Assembly (NCBI GenBank): GCA_016192825.1
Contig: JACPTK010000009.1
Location: forward strand, 1-54,681
From: Betaproteobacteria bacterium
GTDB lineage: Bacteria > Pseudomonadota > Gammaproteobacteria > Burkholderiales > SG8-41
DNA length: 54,681 bases
Direction: 5' to 3'
The notes beneath the pieces are model-generated. The model did no database searches. It was not told where the DNA came from and saw only the letters and a program-made list of their open reading frames with translations. This document shows positions 32,266-40,936 of this stretch, in pieces. Every line of letters starts with the position of its first letter. Positions within the stretch are counted from its first letter, which is position 1. Made by a program: the position numbers and the translations under genes.

Positions 32266-33093
32266 GTGGCGAAGATGCAGGACCGGCTCGCGCTTCACAC
32301 CTGGACCGTGGACACGACACCGCTCGCGGACGCGCTGCGGGCCGCCCGCGAGGGCGGGTTCAACGCGGTCGAGCTGAGGCGCGTCGATTTCACGCGCTGT
32401 TTCGATCAGGGCATGACCAACGACGACGTTCTCGGCCTCGTGAAGTCGAGCGGCGTCAAGGTCGCCTGCGTGGGAACCGAATACGGCGTCATCTTCGCGA
32501 AGGGCGAGGAGCGGGATCGCCTCCTCCAGGTGCTCGACCAGACCTGCCGCAACGCCGTCGCGCTCGGCTGCGATCTCGTGATGATCGCACCGGGCCAGAA
32601 TCCCCCGGGATCGCTCGCCGAGGGAGCGGCGAACTACCGCGCGGCGGGCGAAGTCGCGAAAAAGCACGGCGTGCGGCTCGCGCTCGAGTTCAATTCGCAG
32701 CACAAGGTCATCAACAGTCTGAAGGCCGCGCGCGAGATCTTCGCGCTCACGAAGCACCCGAGCTGCGGGATCCTGCTCGACGCCTATCACATGCAGCGCT
32801 GCGGAGACGGAGGGCGGAGCTTCGAAGCGATGCCGCTCGCGGAAATCTACGCGTTCCAGTACAGCGACGTGCCGGCAGGCACGCCCGCGGCCGCGAGCCG
32901 GCCGACCGATCGCCTCGCCCCGGGAAAGGGCGTCGTCCGCTGGCGCGAGGTGCTCTCCCTGCTCAAGGAAAAGGGATACCCGGGATACCTGAGCTACGAA
33001 GCGCCCAATCCCGAGCACTGGTCGCGGCCGGCGGTGGAAGTGGCGCGCGAAGGGGCGGAAGCCACCCGCGCCCTGCTGGCGCAGGTCGAGTGA
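32266..33093 (+). CDS. Sugar phosphate isomerase/epimerase, AP endonuclease family 2 TIM barrel
   Basis: A 275-aa xylose-isomerase-like TIM barrel (IolE/IolI/hydroxypyruvate isomerase group). Metal-ligand segments are LALEFNSQ, GILLDAYHMQRCG, YAFQYSDVPAG and GYLSYEAPNPE, supplying the usual Glu/Asp/His/Glu set. The GTG at 32266 has GAGGAG 7 nt upstream; an ATG three codons later is possible. A class II aldolase/adducin gene follows about 20 bp downstream, so the pair may process a sugar acid or tetronate-type compound. No kinase is present. Confidence 0.85.
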   Translation: MAKMQDRLALHTWTVDTTPLADALRAAREGGFNAVELRRVDFTRCFDQGMTNDDVLGLVKSSGVKVACVGTEYGVIFAKGEERDRLLQVLDQTCRNAVALGCDLVMIAPGQNPPGSLAEGAANYRAAGEVAKKHGVRLALEFNSQHKVINSLKAAREIFALTKHPSCGILLDAYHMQRCGDGGRSFEAMPLAEIYAFQYSDVPAGTPAAASRPTDRLAPGKGVVRWREVLSLLKEKGYPGYLSYEAPNPEHWSRPAVEVAREGAEATRALLAQVE

Positions 33094-33118
33094 TGAGTGA
33101 TGGGTGATGAGTGATGAG
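33092..33118. repeat. Heptameric array (GTGATGA) bridging stop and start codons
   Basis: TGATGAG-TGATGGG-TGATGAG-TGATGAG. The first unit contains the isomerase stop codon and the last contains the aldolase start codon, so the whole intercistronic spacer is repeat. Confidence 0.75.
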
Positions 33119-33899
33119 AAAAAAACCTGAGGCTGCCGGCAGGGCAAGGCGTTCCGTGCGAGCGAGCGTCAGTGCGGGGGAATGGCAGTTGCGCTGCGAG
33201 CTGGCGGCGGCGCACCGGCTGATCGCGCACTTCGTGTTCGTGGACATGACCTACAACCACATCTCCGTGCGCCTGAAGGAGAATCCGAGCCACTTCCTGG
33301 TGAAGCCCGACAACCAGTTCATGGAGCAGGTGACCGCGTCGAGCCTGGTCAAGTACGACGTGACCGGCAATCGCATCTCGGACGGGGAATCCAAGGCGAG
33401 CGCGGCGGCCTACAACCTGCACGCCGCCGTGCTGAAGGCGCGCCCCGACATCCAGGCCTGCGTGCACACGCACTCCCCCGCCAATCTCGCCGTCTCGGCG
33501 CAGAAGCGCGGCCTGCTGCCGATTACGCAGCAGGCGATGCGCTTCTACAACCGCATCGCCTACTACCCGAACGAGGTCGACGACACGGTGCGCGAGGGCG
33601 CGGACCTGCTGGCAGAGGCGCTGGGCGACAAGTGGGTCATGATCCTGGAGAACCACGGTGCGCTGGTGTGCGGCACCACGCTGCCCGAAGCCTACATTTA
33701 TCACCACTTCTTCGAGCTCGCCTGCCGCGCGCAAGTCGGGGCAGCGGCCAGCGGCGCGGAACTCGTCATGCCGGCGCCGGAGACGTGCGCGGAGCGCGTC
33801 AAGAAATTCGGGCGCATCGGCATCTACGACAGGACGAGCCGCGACTGGGTGGCGAGCATGGCGCTGGTGGAAAAGCTGTTCCCGGATTACAAGACGTAA
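33114..33899 (+). CDS. Class II aldolase/adducin-family protein
   Basis: A 261-aa metal-dependent aldolase-fold protein. Zinc ligands are seen in ACVHTHSPANLAVSA (His-x-His) and in the late MILENHGALVCG His. FVDMTYNHISVRLKE is the conserved N-terminal strand. Related proteins are fuculose- and ribulose-5-phosphate aldolases/epimerases and tetronate-phosphate decarboxylases. The start is uncertain: the ATG at 33114 lies in a heptamer repeat, and the conserved domain begins near WQLRCELAAAHRLIA, about 23 residues in. It likely works with the isomerase upstream. Confidence 0.87.
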   Translation: MRKKPEAAGRARRSVRASVSAGEWQLRCELAAAHRLIAHFVFVDMTYNHISVRLKENPSHFLVKPDNQFMEQVTASSLVKYDVTGNRISDGESKASAAAYNLHAAVLKARPDIQACVHTHSPANLAVSAQKRGLLPITQQAMRFYNRIAYYPNEVDDTVREGADLLAEALGDKWVMILENHGALVCGTTLPEAYIYHHFFELACRAQVGAAASGAELVMPAPETCAERVKKFGRIGIYDRTSRDWVASMALVEKLFPDYKT

Positions 33900-33902
33900 A
33901 CC

Positions 33903-33958
33903 TCAAATCGAACCGCCAAGACGCCGAGAACGCCAAGAGAATCTATACAAAAATCAAA
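33903..33958. repeat. 56-bp direct repeat, left of a methyltransferase gene
   Basis: An exact match to 34985-35040. It contains CCGCCAAGACGCCGAGAACG, itself made of CGCCAAGA-type units, and ends CTATACAAAAATCAAA. Confidence 0.85.
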
Positions 33959-34057
33959 GGCACACACCAGTAAACACGGTCACTGCAAATAGTCGAAGGA
34001 CACCGAGGAATTACAACAGATTGCACCGAGGAAAACTGCGGTACCAGGCAGGCCCAC

Positions 34058-34858
34058 GTGAACGACGATCAAACAGGGCGCAAGGCCCAGACCAGAGCGC
34101 AGTTCAACGCAATCGTCGCCGATTACGACTTCGGACCCGGTTGCTTTGCGCATTTCGGCCGGCGTCTTGCGGCTGTGGCAGGCATTGAACCGGGACAGCG
34201 CGTGCTGGATATCGCGAGCGGCCGCGGCGCCGTTTTGTTTCCTGCAGCCGAACTGGTTGGGCCTACAGGCTACACAGTCGGAATCGAGCTTGCGGAGGAA
34301 ATGGCACGGGCCGCAAACGAGGAGGCGGTTCGAAGGGGCGTGAAGGCCCAAGTTCGAGTCATGGACGCCGAGCTTCTCGAATTTCCCGACGGAGCGTTCG
34401 ACCGTGTGCTGTGCGGATTCGGCATAATGTTCTTTCCCGATCAGGATCGCGCAATGGCAGAGTTCCGGCGTGTCTTGAAACCGGGCGGCCGGCTGGCCCT
34501 GTCAACCTGGAGTATCGATCAGGCCGGTGAGTTCAAAAAGGTCTTCGTCGCATTGGAATTGAAGGCACCCGAACCGCCGGGGTGGATCAGCGAACCCGAT
34601 GTACTTTCGCAGCTCCTGACGCGTGCCGGTTTCACCAACGTGGACGTACGAGCAGACTCGCAATCATTTCGCTACGCAGATGTCGAGGAGTACTGGCGTC
34701 AGGCTCGTAGTACTGGATTCAGGCGCGCGCTCGATGCGTTGGACGCCGTCCAGGTCGAGCGGGTACGAACAGCGCTCGCCGAGAGGGCACGTCAGCATCA
34801 GCGCGCGGACGGGATCTACTTCCCAGCAACGGCACTCCTGGCAGTGGCAACCCGTTAG
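34058..34858 (+). CDS. Class I SAM-dependent methyltransferase (UbiE/MenG-like fold)
   Basis: A 266-aa methyltransferase. SAM-binding motif I is VLDIASGRGAVLFPAAELVG (about 48-67). VGIELAEEM is the acidic loop, MDAELLEFPDGAFDRVLCGFG carries motifs II/III, and VLKPGGRLALSTWS motif IV/V. The start is a GTG at 34058; no clear Shine-Dalgarno is seen. Base composition is lower in GC than its neighbours, and it lies between exact 56-bp direct repeats, so it may be a recent insertion. The substrate is unknown. Confidence 0.88.
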   Translation: MNDDQTGRKAQTRAQFNAIVADYDFGPGCFAHFGRRLAAVAGIEPGQRVLDIASGRGAVLFPAAELVGPTGYTVGIELAEEMARAANEEAVRRGVKAQVRVMDAELLEFPDGAFDRVLCGFGIMFFPDQDRAMAEFRRVLKPGGRLALSTWSIDQAGEFKKVFVALELKAPEPPGWISEPDVLSQLLTRAGFTNVDVRADSQSFRYADVEEYWRQARSTGFRRALDALDAVQVERVRTALAERARQHQRADGIYFPATALLAVATR

Positions 34859-34984
34859 CTCGGAAGCCTCGCGCAACGAAGCCGAAAGCGCTTCGGCCGG
34901 TAAACAGGGCCAGTGTAGGTTTTCCGGACAACGCGATCTCGCGATCCGAAGGCTGACCCGCCAGGACGCGAAGATCCGAGAACT

Positions 34985-35040
34985 TCAAATCGAACCGCCA
35001 AGACGCCGAGAACGCCAAGAGAATCTATACAAAAATCAAA
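34985..35040. repeat. 56-bp direct repeat, right of the methyltransferase gene
   Basis: The second copy of 33903-33958, in the same orientation, 1082 bp away. The rest of 34859-35669 holds no intact gene, only REP sequences and transposase fragments annotated separately. Confidence 0.85.
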
Positions 35041-35091
35041 AACACAGACCGATATTTCGTTCCCCCACTCCCGGCGTACCGTGCAACGGCA

Positions 35092-35414
35092 AAGGGGTCA
35101 ACGCTTTATCTTATAGCAATCCAATAGCATCCGCAGCGGCCCTTGCGGCTTGGCGCTTTCTGCCTCGGCCTGAATTGGCGACACCCGTGGAGCGGATATT
35201 CCGGCACACCGCGCAACCTTGGCGATTGGTTCGTTCAATATTCGCCTCAGCAGATAAACTGCACAACGATACGCCGGCGCGTAGCGGCGGTCGAGCACAG
35301 CGTTGACCCCTATGTTTCGCTATAAAGTAAAGCGTTGACCCCTATGATCCTATACTATAAAGTAAAGCGTTGACCCCTATGATCTTTTGACCCCTATGAT
35401 CTTTGACCCCTATG
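35092..35414. repeat. REP-like cluster (AGCGTTGACCCCTATG units)
   Basis: AGGGGTCAACGCTTTAT at 35094-35110 faces five direct copies of TTGACCCCTATG (starting near 35303, 35334, 35370, 35387 and 35403), two of them preceded by ATAAAGTAAAGCG. The inverted outer copies bracket the RAYT tail. Confidence 0.7.
35098..35298 (-). pseudogene. REP-associated tyrosine transposase (RAYT), C-terminal domain remnant
   Basis: The frame carries CAVYLLRRILNEPIAKVARC, then AGISAPRVSPIQAEAE and ends LLDCYKIKR. This is the DnaA-like/HTH tail of RAYT proteins (usually LLRRxxxLPLxEVAxLAGVSPxRVSQIQ...YKLK). The catalytic Y1 (HUH) domain is absent. GGGGTCA-type REP arms lie immediately on both sides, as expected for a RAYT-REP unit. 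Confidence 0.65.
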
Positions 35415-35489
35415 ATCCTCGTGTCCCTCTACCCAATACACCTGAAATACCTGCTTTGCCAAATCCAGCGCATACAGAGTACGATCCAT
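35405..35489 (-). pseudogene. IS110-family transposase, N-terminal remnant
   Basis: From the ATG at 35489, with GGAGAG upstream, the frame reads MDRTLYALDLAKQVFQVYWV. This is the conserved start of IS110 transposases, including the first catalytic Asp of the DEDD RuvC-like site. It breaks off within about 28 codons into the REP cluster. The left-end sequence of the element probably continues to about 35560. Confidence 0.7.
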
Positions 35490-35610
35490 GTGGGGCTCTC
35501 CTTTCCGTTGAGTCGATGCGTTATCACTCCTGGCACTCGATGCCGTCAGGATTGTGAGAGCCCCTCCTCATCTTCCCCAACCATCGCTCTTCCCATTAAG
35601 ATGGCATGCT

Positions 35611-35653
35611 CGACTCCCCCGAAGGGGCGGGAGGCGTCCATGCCATCTTGGCG
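35611..35653. repeat. 43-bp dispersed repeat, copy 2
   Basis: Identical to 10910-10952. It ends 16 bp before the frmA stop codon. Confidence 0.75.
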
Positions 35654-35669
35654 GTTCAATGGTTGTTGA

Positions 35670-36779
35670 CTAAAAAACGACCACGCTGCGTATCGACTCC
35701 CCCCGCCGCATCAGCTCGAACCCCTGGTTGATCTCGTCGAGCTTGAGCGTATGCGTGATGAGGTCGTCGATGTTGATCTTTTTCTCCATGTACCAGTCCA
35801 CGATCCTCGGCACGTCGCGCCGCCCCTTGGCTCCGCCGAAAGCGGTGCCCTGCCACACGCGCCCGGTCACGAGCTGAAACGGCCGCGTCCTGATCTCCTG
35901 CCCCGCGCCCGCGACGCCGATGATGGTGGAAACGCCCCAGCCCTTGTGGCAGCACTCCAGCGCCTGGCGCATCACGTCGACATTGCCGATGCACTCGAAG
36001 CTGTAGTCCGCGCCGCCCTTCGTCAGGTTCACCAGGTACGCGACGAGGTCGCCTTCGACTTCCTTCGGGTTGACGAAATGGGTCATTCCGAACTTCTCCG
36101 CAAGCGCCCGCCGCGCGGGATTGATGTCCACGCCCACGATCCTGTCGGCGCCCGCGATCCGCGCGCCCTGGATCACGTTCAGCCCGATGCCGCCCAGCCC
36201 GAACACCACGACATTCGCGCCGGGCTCGACCTTCGCCGTGTTGATGACGGCACCGATGCCGGTGGTGACGCCGCATCCGATGTAGCAGACCTTGTCGAAG
36301 GGGGCGTCCTCACGGATCTTCGCGAGCGCGATCTCGGGCACCACCGTGTAGCTGGAGAACGTCGACGTGCCCATGTAGTGGTGGATCTTTTTTCCGCCGA
36401 GCGAGAACCGGCTCGATCCGTCGGGCATCACGCCCTGTCCCTGCGTCACGCGGATCGCCTGGCACAGGTTGGTCTTCTCGGAGACGCAGTACTCGCATTG
36501 CCGGCACTCGGGCACGTAGAGCGGGATGACATGATCGCCTTTCCTCAGCGTCGTGACGCCCGGACCGGCGTCCACCACCACGCCCGCGCCCTCGTGCCCC
36601 ATGATCGCGGGAAACAGCTCCTCGGGATCGGCGCCGGAGAGCGTGAACTCGTCGGTGTGGCAGATGCCGGTCGCCCTGATCTCGACCAGCGCCTCGCCCG
36701 CCTTCGGCCCCTCGACATCCACCGTTTCGATCGTGAGCGGCGCGCCGGCCTTGTGCGCAACCGCCGCCTTCGTCTTCAT
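35670..36779 (-). CDS. frmA: S-(hydroxymethyl)glutathione dehydrogenase / class III alcohol dehydrogenase
   Basis: A 369-aa zinc alcohol dehydrogenase. The catalytic zinc site has Cys40 (GICHTDE) and His62-Glu63 (GHEGAG). The structural zinc site has Cys92, Cys95, Cys98 and Cys106 (ECRQCEYCVSEKTNLC). VFGLGGIGLNVIQGARIAGA binds NAD. The motif order and AFGGAKGRRDVPRIVDWYM place it in the glutathione-dependent formaldehyde dehydrogenase class, which oxidises S-hydroxymethylglutathione to S-formylglutathione. No frmB hydrolase gene is adjacent. The ATG at 36779 (MKTKAAVAHKAGAPL) is chosen by homology. Confidence 0.95.
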   Translation of the reverse strand: MKTKAAVAHKAGAPLTIETVDVEGPKAGEALVEIRATGICHTDEFTLSGADPEELFPAIMGHEGAGVVVDAGPGVTTLRKGDHVIPLYVPECRQCEYCVSEKTNLCQAIRVTQGQGVMPDGSSRFSLGGKKIHHYMGTSTFSSYTVVPEIALAKIREDAPFDKVCYIGCGVTTGIGAVINTAKVEPGANVVVFGLGGIGLNVIQGARIAGADRIVGVDINPARRALAEKFGMTHFVNPKEVEGDLVAYLVNLTKGGADYSFECIGNVDVMRQALECCHKGWGVSTIIGVAGAGQEIRTRPFQLVTGRVWQGTAFGGAKGRRDVPRIVDWYMEKKINIDDLITHTLKLDEINQGFELMRRGESIRSVVVF

Positions 36780-37032
36780 GCGTCCACTCCTATCAGAATT
36801 CCATGAGCGACGGGTACACCGTACGTTGCGACTCATGCAGCGGCGGCGGTCGTACCGGCCGCGAGCGTCCGGTGATCGATACTATAAACTGTCATCGAAC
36901 AATCAGGCGCACCTTTCCTCCGACAAAAGGCACGCATCCCCTTTGTCCGGTTCGTGTTCTTGGTGGTTTGAGAACTATTTTCCTTCCCGAGCCTTTCCAA
37001 GATCGCAAGCCATTGCCACAGACGGATCCTTG

Positions 37033-37959
37033 ATGATCACGGCGGCATTCGCGAAGGAAGGAAAATACCGCGGCCGCTTCGCGCCTTCGCCCACCGGGCC
37101 GCTGCACTTCGGCTCGCTGGTCGCGGCAGTCGGAAGCTTTCTCGAGGCGCGCACGCACGGCGGCGAGTGGCTGGTGCGCATCGAGGACCTGGATCCGCCG
37201 CGCATCGCGCCGGGGACGGAGGACCTAATCCTGCGCACGCTCGAGGCCTGCGGCATGGGCTGGAACGGCGCGGTTGCGCATCAGAGCGCGCGACGCGACG
37301 CCTATCACGGCGCGCTGCACCGCTTGCGCGAGAAAGGTCTGGTCTATCCCTGCGCCTGCAGCCGGCGGGAAATCGCCGATTCCGCCGTCGCCGGCGTCGA
37401 CGGGCCGGTCTATCCGGGCACCTGCCGCGCGGGCCTGCCGCCCGCAAAGATCGCGCGCGCGCTGCGCCTCGACACCCGCGGCGCCCGCGTCGCGTTCGAC
37501 GATGCGCTGCAGGGACACATCGCGCACGACCTGGAGAAGGACTTCGGCGATTTCGTGCTGCTCCGCGCCGACGACGTTTACGCCTACCAGCTCGCCGTCG
37601 TGGTGGATGATGCCGAGCAGGGCATCACCGACGTCGTGCGCGGCGCGGACCTGCTCGGCTCCACGCCGCGGCAAATCTACCTGCAGCAGCGGCTGGGCCT
37701 GCCGCGACCGCGCTATGCCCACCTGCCCGTCGCGGTCAACGCAGCGGGCGAAAAGCTCTCCAAGCAGACTCTCGCCGCGCCGTTCGACGCGAAGAAGCCG
37801 CTTCCTGCTCTCATCGCAGCGCTCTCGTTCCTCGGCCAGCAACCTCCGCGCGAACTCTCGCGCGGAACAGTCGGTGAACTCTGGAATTGGGCAATCGGAA
37901 ATTGGCGGCTGGACCGGGTGCCGAGGGCGGCGTCGTTACCGGCGCCGGCTTACACGTGA
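37033..37959 (+). CDS. gluQ: Glutamyl-Q tRNA(Asp) synthetase
   Basis: A 308-aa truncated glutamyl-tRNA synthetase paralogue that attaches glutamate to queuosine-34 of tRNA(Asp). The class I signature is FAPSPTGPLHFGSLVAAVGS with HFGS in the HIGH position, the KMSKS-like motif is EKLSKQT, and the zinc site is formed by YPCACSRREI and YPGTC. It lacks an anticodon-binding domain, as expected for GluQRS. A dksA gene often precedes it in other proteobacteria but not here. The ATG at 37033 fits the family start; an octameric repeat array begins right after the stop codon. Confidence 0.95.
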   Translation: MITAAFAKEGKYRGRFAPSPTGPLHFGSLVAAVGSFLEARTHGGEWLVRIEDLDPPRIAPGTEDLILRTLEACGMGWNGAVAHQSARRDAYHGALHRLREKGLVYPCACSRREIADSAVAGVDGPVYPGTCRAGLPPAKIARALRLDTRGARVAFDDALQGHIAHDLEKDFGDFVLLRADDVYAYQLAVVVDDAEQGITDVVRGADLLGSTPRQIYLQQRLGLPRPRYAHLPVAVNAAGEKLSKQTLAAPFDAKKPLPALIAALSFLGQQPPRELSRGTVGELWNWAIGNWRLDRVPRAASLPAPAYT

Positions 37960-37962
37960 GAG

Positions 37963-38131
37963 CGGGAGAGCGTGAGCGCGGGAGAGCGAGCGAAGCCGTG
38001 AGGGCGCGAGAGCGTGAGCGCGGGAGAGGGAAAAACCTCCATTTCACGATCTCCCGATCTCCCGATCTCCCGTCTTCTCGACCTCCCGACCTCCCGACCT
38101 CCCGCTCTCCCGATCTCCCGATCTCCCGTGT
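37963..38131. repeat. Octameric arrays (GCGGGAGA and CTCCCGAT families), inverted
   Basis: GCGGGAGA/GCGTGAGC-type octamers (about 37963-38031) are followed by about ten CTCCCGAT/CTCCCGAC octamers (about 38050-38130). The two halves are complementary and fill the space between converging gluQ and rhodanese genes. The CTCCCGAT units match those at 9.7 kb and 51.4 kb. Confidence 0.85.
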
Positions 38132-38141
38132 TTTCGGGCTG

Positions 38142-38708
38142 TTACCAGAAGAATGGATCGGACTGCGCCATCGGCAGCTCCGCGGTGCGCCACGCCGCGA
38201 CGCCCCCGCGGTACCACATGACGTTGGTGTAGCCGAGCGCGATGGCGCGCAGCGCCGCGTTGTAGGACAGCCAGCACTCCGCGTTCACGCAGAAGAACAC
38301 CATGGGCCGGTTCTTGTCGCCGCCGGCAAAGGCGGCGACGGCGGACGCGAAGCGCTTCTCCTCGTCCCGGTTCATGTCCCCGGCGCCCGCGCCGATCATC
38401 CAGAACGCGCCCGCGAGCGTGCGGTGGATGCCGCCGCCCAGCACGTCGATCAGGTACGGCCGCGGCTCGGCTTCCAGCAACACCTTGAGCGCCTGCGTGG
38501 TCACCACCGTGCCGCCCGGGATCTTGAGCGGCGTGGGCGCGTGGTAGCCGACGGTGCGCAGTTGCACGGTCGGCGGCACGCCCCAGTCGCGGGTTTCGTT
38601 GGCGTAACCGCCCGGTTTCGCGCCCTGCGCCCAGGCGTGCACTGCGCCTAGCGCTCCAGAAAGCGCGAGCAGCATGCTGACGCCGATGCGGACGAACTGG
38701 ACCCTCAT
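38142..38708 (-). CDS. Secreted rhodanese-like protein with CXXCW-type motif
   Basis: A 188-aa protein with a signal peptide (VSMLLALSGALGAVHAWAQ, cleavage near residue 28). The C-terminal half is a rhodanese fold, with YLIDVLGGGIHRTLAGAFWM and the active-site loop FFCVNAECWLSYNAALRAIA, ending NVMWYRGGVAAW. The C-x4-CW segment followed by a conserved S/N-AA helix resembles the PQQ-dependent-catabolism-associated CXXCW rhodaneses found near methanol or ethanol oxidation genes. None of those genes are adjacent here. It is predicted to be periplasmic. Confidence 0.85.
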   Translation of the reverse strand: MRVQFVRIGVSMLLALSGALGAVHAWAQGAKPGGYANETRDWGVPPTVQLRTVGYHAPTPLKIPGGTVVTTQALKVLLEAEPRPYLIDVLGGGIHRTLAGAFWMIGAGAGDMNRDEEKRFASAVAAFAGGDKNRPMVFFCVNAECWLSYNAALRAIALGYTNVMWYRGGVAAWRTAELPMAQSDPFFW

Positions 38709-38835
38709 AAAATCCCCCGTGCACGCCTAAATCAACCACCTCATATGCGGGTATATTCTAATCGCCCGGCGCGCGGCCGGGCGATCAGACCACGCCACGC
38801 CCTACCCCTGCAAGAAAATGGACAGGATTATCCTG

Positions 38836-39768
38836 TTAATCCTGTCTGATTTGTTCAGCGGTGCGGCGACCGGGCACTTTCGCCGCCGCAACGCTCGCGA
38901 TCAGCTCGCGCACGCGCGGCACCGCCTCGCGTCCCGCCGACTCGCCGGCGACGATATTGGCTCCCTTGTTCTCGAAATCGAGCATGCGGGTGCGCACCGT
39001 TCGCGGCACGATGACGACATCGGCCGCATCGAGCTCGTCCGCGAGCAGCGCGTAACGCCCGCTGCGGCCGCTTTGGGCTCCCGCGCCGCCCGAAAGGTTG
39101 CGCCCCTGCGCAAACCAGGACACGTCCACCGCGATCACGATGTCGGCGCCCATGGCGCGAGCGAGCTTCGCCGGCACCGGGCTCGTCAGCCCGCCGTCCA
39201 CGTACTCCTCCCCGTTGATCACCGGCGGGACGAACAGGTTGGGCACGCTCGCCGATGCGCGCACGGCGAGCCCGGTGTCGCCGCGGTTGAACACGGTGGG
39301 GCGGCCGCTCTTCGCCTCGGTGGCAACTACCGCGAACGGCCTCGCCAGCCGCTCGATCGGCCGCGCGCCCACCATGCGGTTGACGAACTCCTGCAAGGCC
39401 TCGCCCTTGACCCAGCCCTTGCCGAACAGCGCGAAGTCCACCAGATCGGCTTTCTCGACCCCGAGGGCGATCTCCTCCAGCTCGAACGCACGGCGGCCGC
39501 TGGCATAGAGCGCGGCAACGACGGCCCCGGAGCTCGACCCGGTGACGATGTCCGCCACGATACCCGCCTCTTCCAGCGCCTTGATCACGCCGACGTGGGC
39601 GAAGCCGCGGGCGCCGCCGCTGCCCAGGGCGAGCGCCACCAGCGGCCCCTCCGACCTGAGGGGAACGACGGCAGCCTGGCGTGGCGCGCCGGCGCCGTTG
39701 TGGTCGGTTGACAGCAGGGCGCACGCCGCAAGCAGCGCGGCGGCAAGGACGGCTACGAGCTTGCGCAT
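38836..39768 (-). CDS. Patatin-like phospholipase lipoprotein (RssA-like)
   Basis: A 310-aa patatin-domain hydrolase. The N-terminus MRKLVAVLAAALLAACALLS carries a lipobox (LLAAC, Cys16). The domain has the oxyanion loop LALGSGGARGFAHVGVIKAL, the nucleophile motif VTGSSSGAVVAAL (G-x-S-x-G) and the catalytic Asp in EYVDGGLTSPVPA. These enzymes release fatty acids from phospholipids. The start at 39768 is preferred to a longer frame with no signal sequence. A nonamer-type repeat (GGATTATCCTGTTAATCCTG) overlaps the end of the gene region. Confidence 0.9.
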   Translation of the reverse strand: MRKLVAVLAAALLAACALLSTDHNGAGAPRQAAVVPLRSEGPLVALALGSGGARGFAHVGVIKALEEAGIVADIVTGSSSGAVVAALYASGRRAFELEEIALGVEKADLVDFALFGKGWVKGEALQEFVNRMVGARPIERLARPFAVVATEAKSGRPTVFNRGDTGLAVRASASVPNLFVPPVINGEEYVDGGLTSPVPAKLARAMGADIVIAVDVSWFAQGRNLSGGAGAQSGRSGRYALLADELDAADVVIVPRTVRTRMLDFENKGANIVAGESAGREAVPRVRELIASVAAAKVPGRRTAEQIRQD

Positions 39769-39953
39769 GATGGCGGGGATTGTCTCAAAGCGTTCAGCCG
39801 GCGACAACGCCTCCAATATGAGCACCGGGTCGCGGCCGTGGCTGCGGCCGCCCCGGCGAGTTGCGCTCAACAATCAAAACAGACAGAATGTCTGGGGCGC
39901 GGCTGCACAATGCGGGCCCGCCACAACAACATAAGCGTATTAGGAGGAAACCC

Positions 39954-40925
39954 ATGAGATCGAATTTGTTCCTGGGACTGATACTGGGACTGGTGACGCT
40001 TCCGTGCGTGGCGGCGGACGCAGCGATGGACTACCCGAACCGCCCGATAAGGCTGTTGGTGCCGAACGGGCCGGGCAGCGCGGTGGACACCCTGACCCGA
40101 ATCGTCGCGAACGAGCTGTCCAACGTGATCGGGCAGCAGCTCGTGATCGACAACCGTGGGGGCGCGGCCGGCGTGATCGGCATGGAAATCGCCAAGAACG
40201 CGAACGCGGACGGTTACACGATGATCACCGCCACCACGGCTGCCACCACCATCGCCCGGCTGCTTCTGAAGAAGCCCCCCTACCACCCCGTTAACGACTA
40301 TGACTACGTCGGGCAGTTCGCGGTCACGCTCAACGTGCTGGTGGTCAATCCCAGGCTGCCGATCAAGTCGGTGAAGGAGCTCCTCAATTACGCGAAGAGC
40401 GGGAAAAAGCCGTTCAACATGGCCTCGGCCGGCGTCGGCTCGCAGAGCCATTTGTCCGGCGCCTATTTCCAGCAGGTCGCGGGCATCAATTCCCTGCACG
40501 TGCCCTACAAGGGCGGCGGCGCGTCCTCGGGTTCGGTGGTCTCCGGCGAGTCCCAGTGGACGCTCATCCCCGCGCCCGCAGCGATGAACCATGTCAACGC
40601 CGGACGCATGCGCGCCCTGGCCCATACGCTGCCCAGACCCACGTCGCTGCTCCCCAACGTTCCGCCGGTATCCGACACCATCCCCGGCTTCGACTACAGC
40701 GGGTGGATGGGTTTCTTCGTGCCGAAGAGCACGCCCAGGCCGGTCATCAACAAGATTCGCGCAGCCATGGAGAAAACCATGAGCACGCCCCAGGTCAAGA
40801 AGGGGATGGCCGTCCAGGCCACGGAGATCGTCATCCTCGGGCCGGACCAATTCCGCAAGGTCGTGCGGGAGTCCATGGTCAAGAACGAAAAGCTGGTGAA
40901 GTCGCTCGGGCTCACGGCCAATTGA
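39954..40925 (+). CDS. Bug-family tripartite tricarboxylate transporter receptor (TctC-like)
   Basis: A 323-aa periplasmic binding protein with a signal peptide ending VAADA. The mature sequence has YPNRPIRLLVPNGPGSAVDT and IGQQLVIDNRGGAAGVIGME, the two ligand-contact loops diagnostic of Bug proteins, which are greatly expanded in Bordetella and other Burkholderiales. A strong Shine-Dalgarno (AGGAGGAAACCC) precedes the ATG. No TctA/TctB membrane genes are adjacent. The hydrolase and dehydrogenase genes downstream suggest that it imports the substrate of that cluster, although a terminator separates them. Confidence 0.93.
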   Translation: MRSNLFLGLILGLVTLPCVAADAAMDYPNRPIRLLVPNGPGSAVDTLTRIVANELSNVIGQQLVIDNRGGAAGVIGMEIAKNANADGYTMITATTAATTIARLLLKKPPYHPVNDYDYVGQFAVTLNVLVVNPRLPIKSVKELLNYAKSGKKPFNMASAGVGSQSHLSGAYFQQVAGINSLHVPYKGGGASSGSVVSGESQWTLIPAPAAMNHVNAGRMRALAHTLPRPTSLLPNVPPVSDTIPGFDYSGWMGFFVPKSTPRPVINKIRAAMEKTMSTPQVKKGMAVQATEIVILGPDQFRKVVRESMVKNEKLVKSLGLTAN

Positions 40926-40936
40926 TTCAAGCCACG

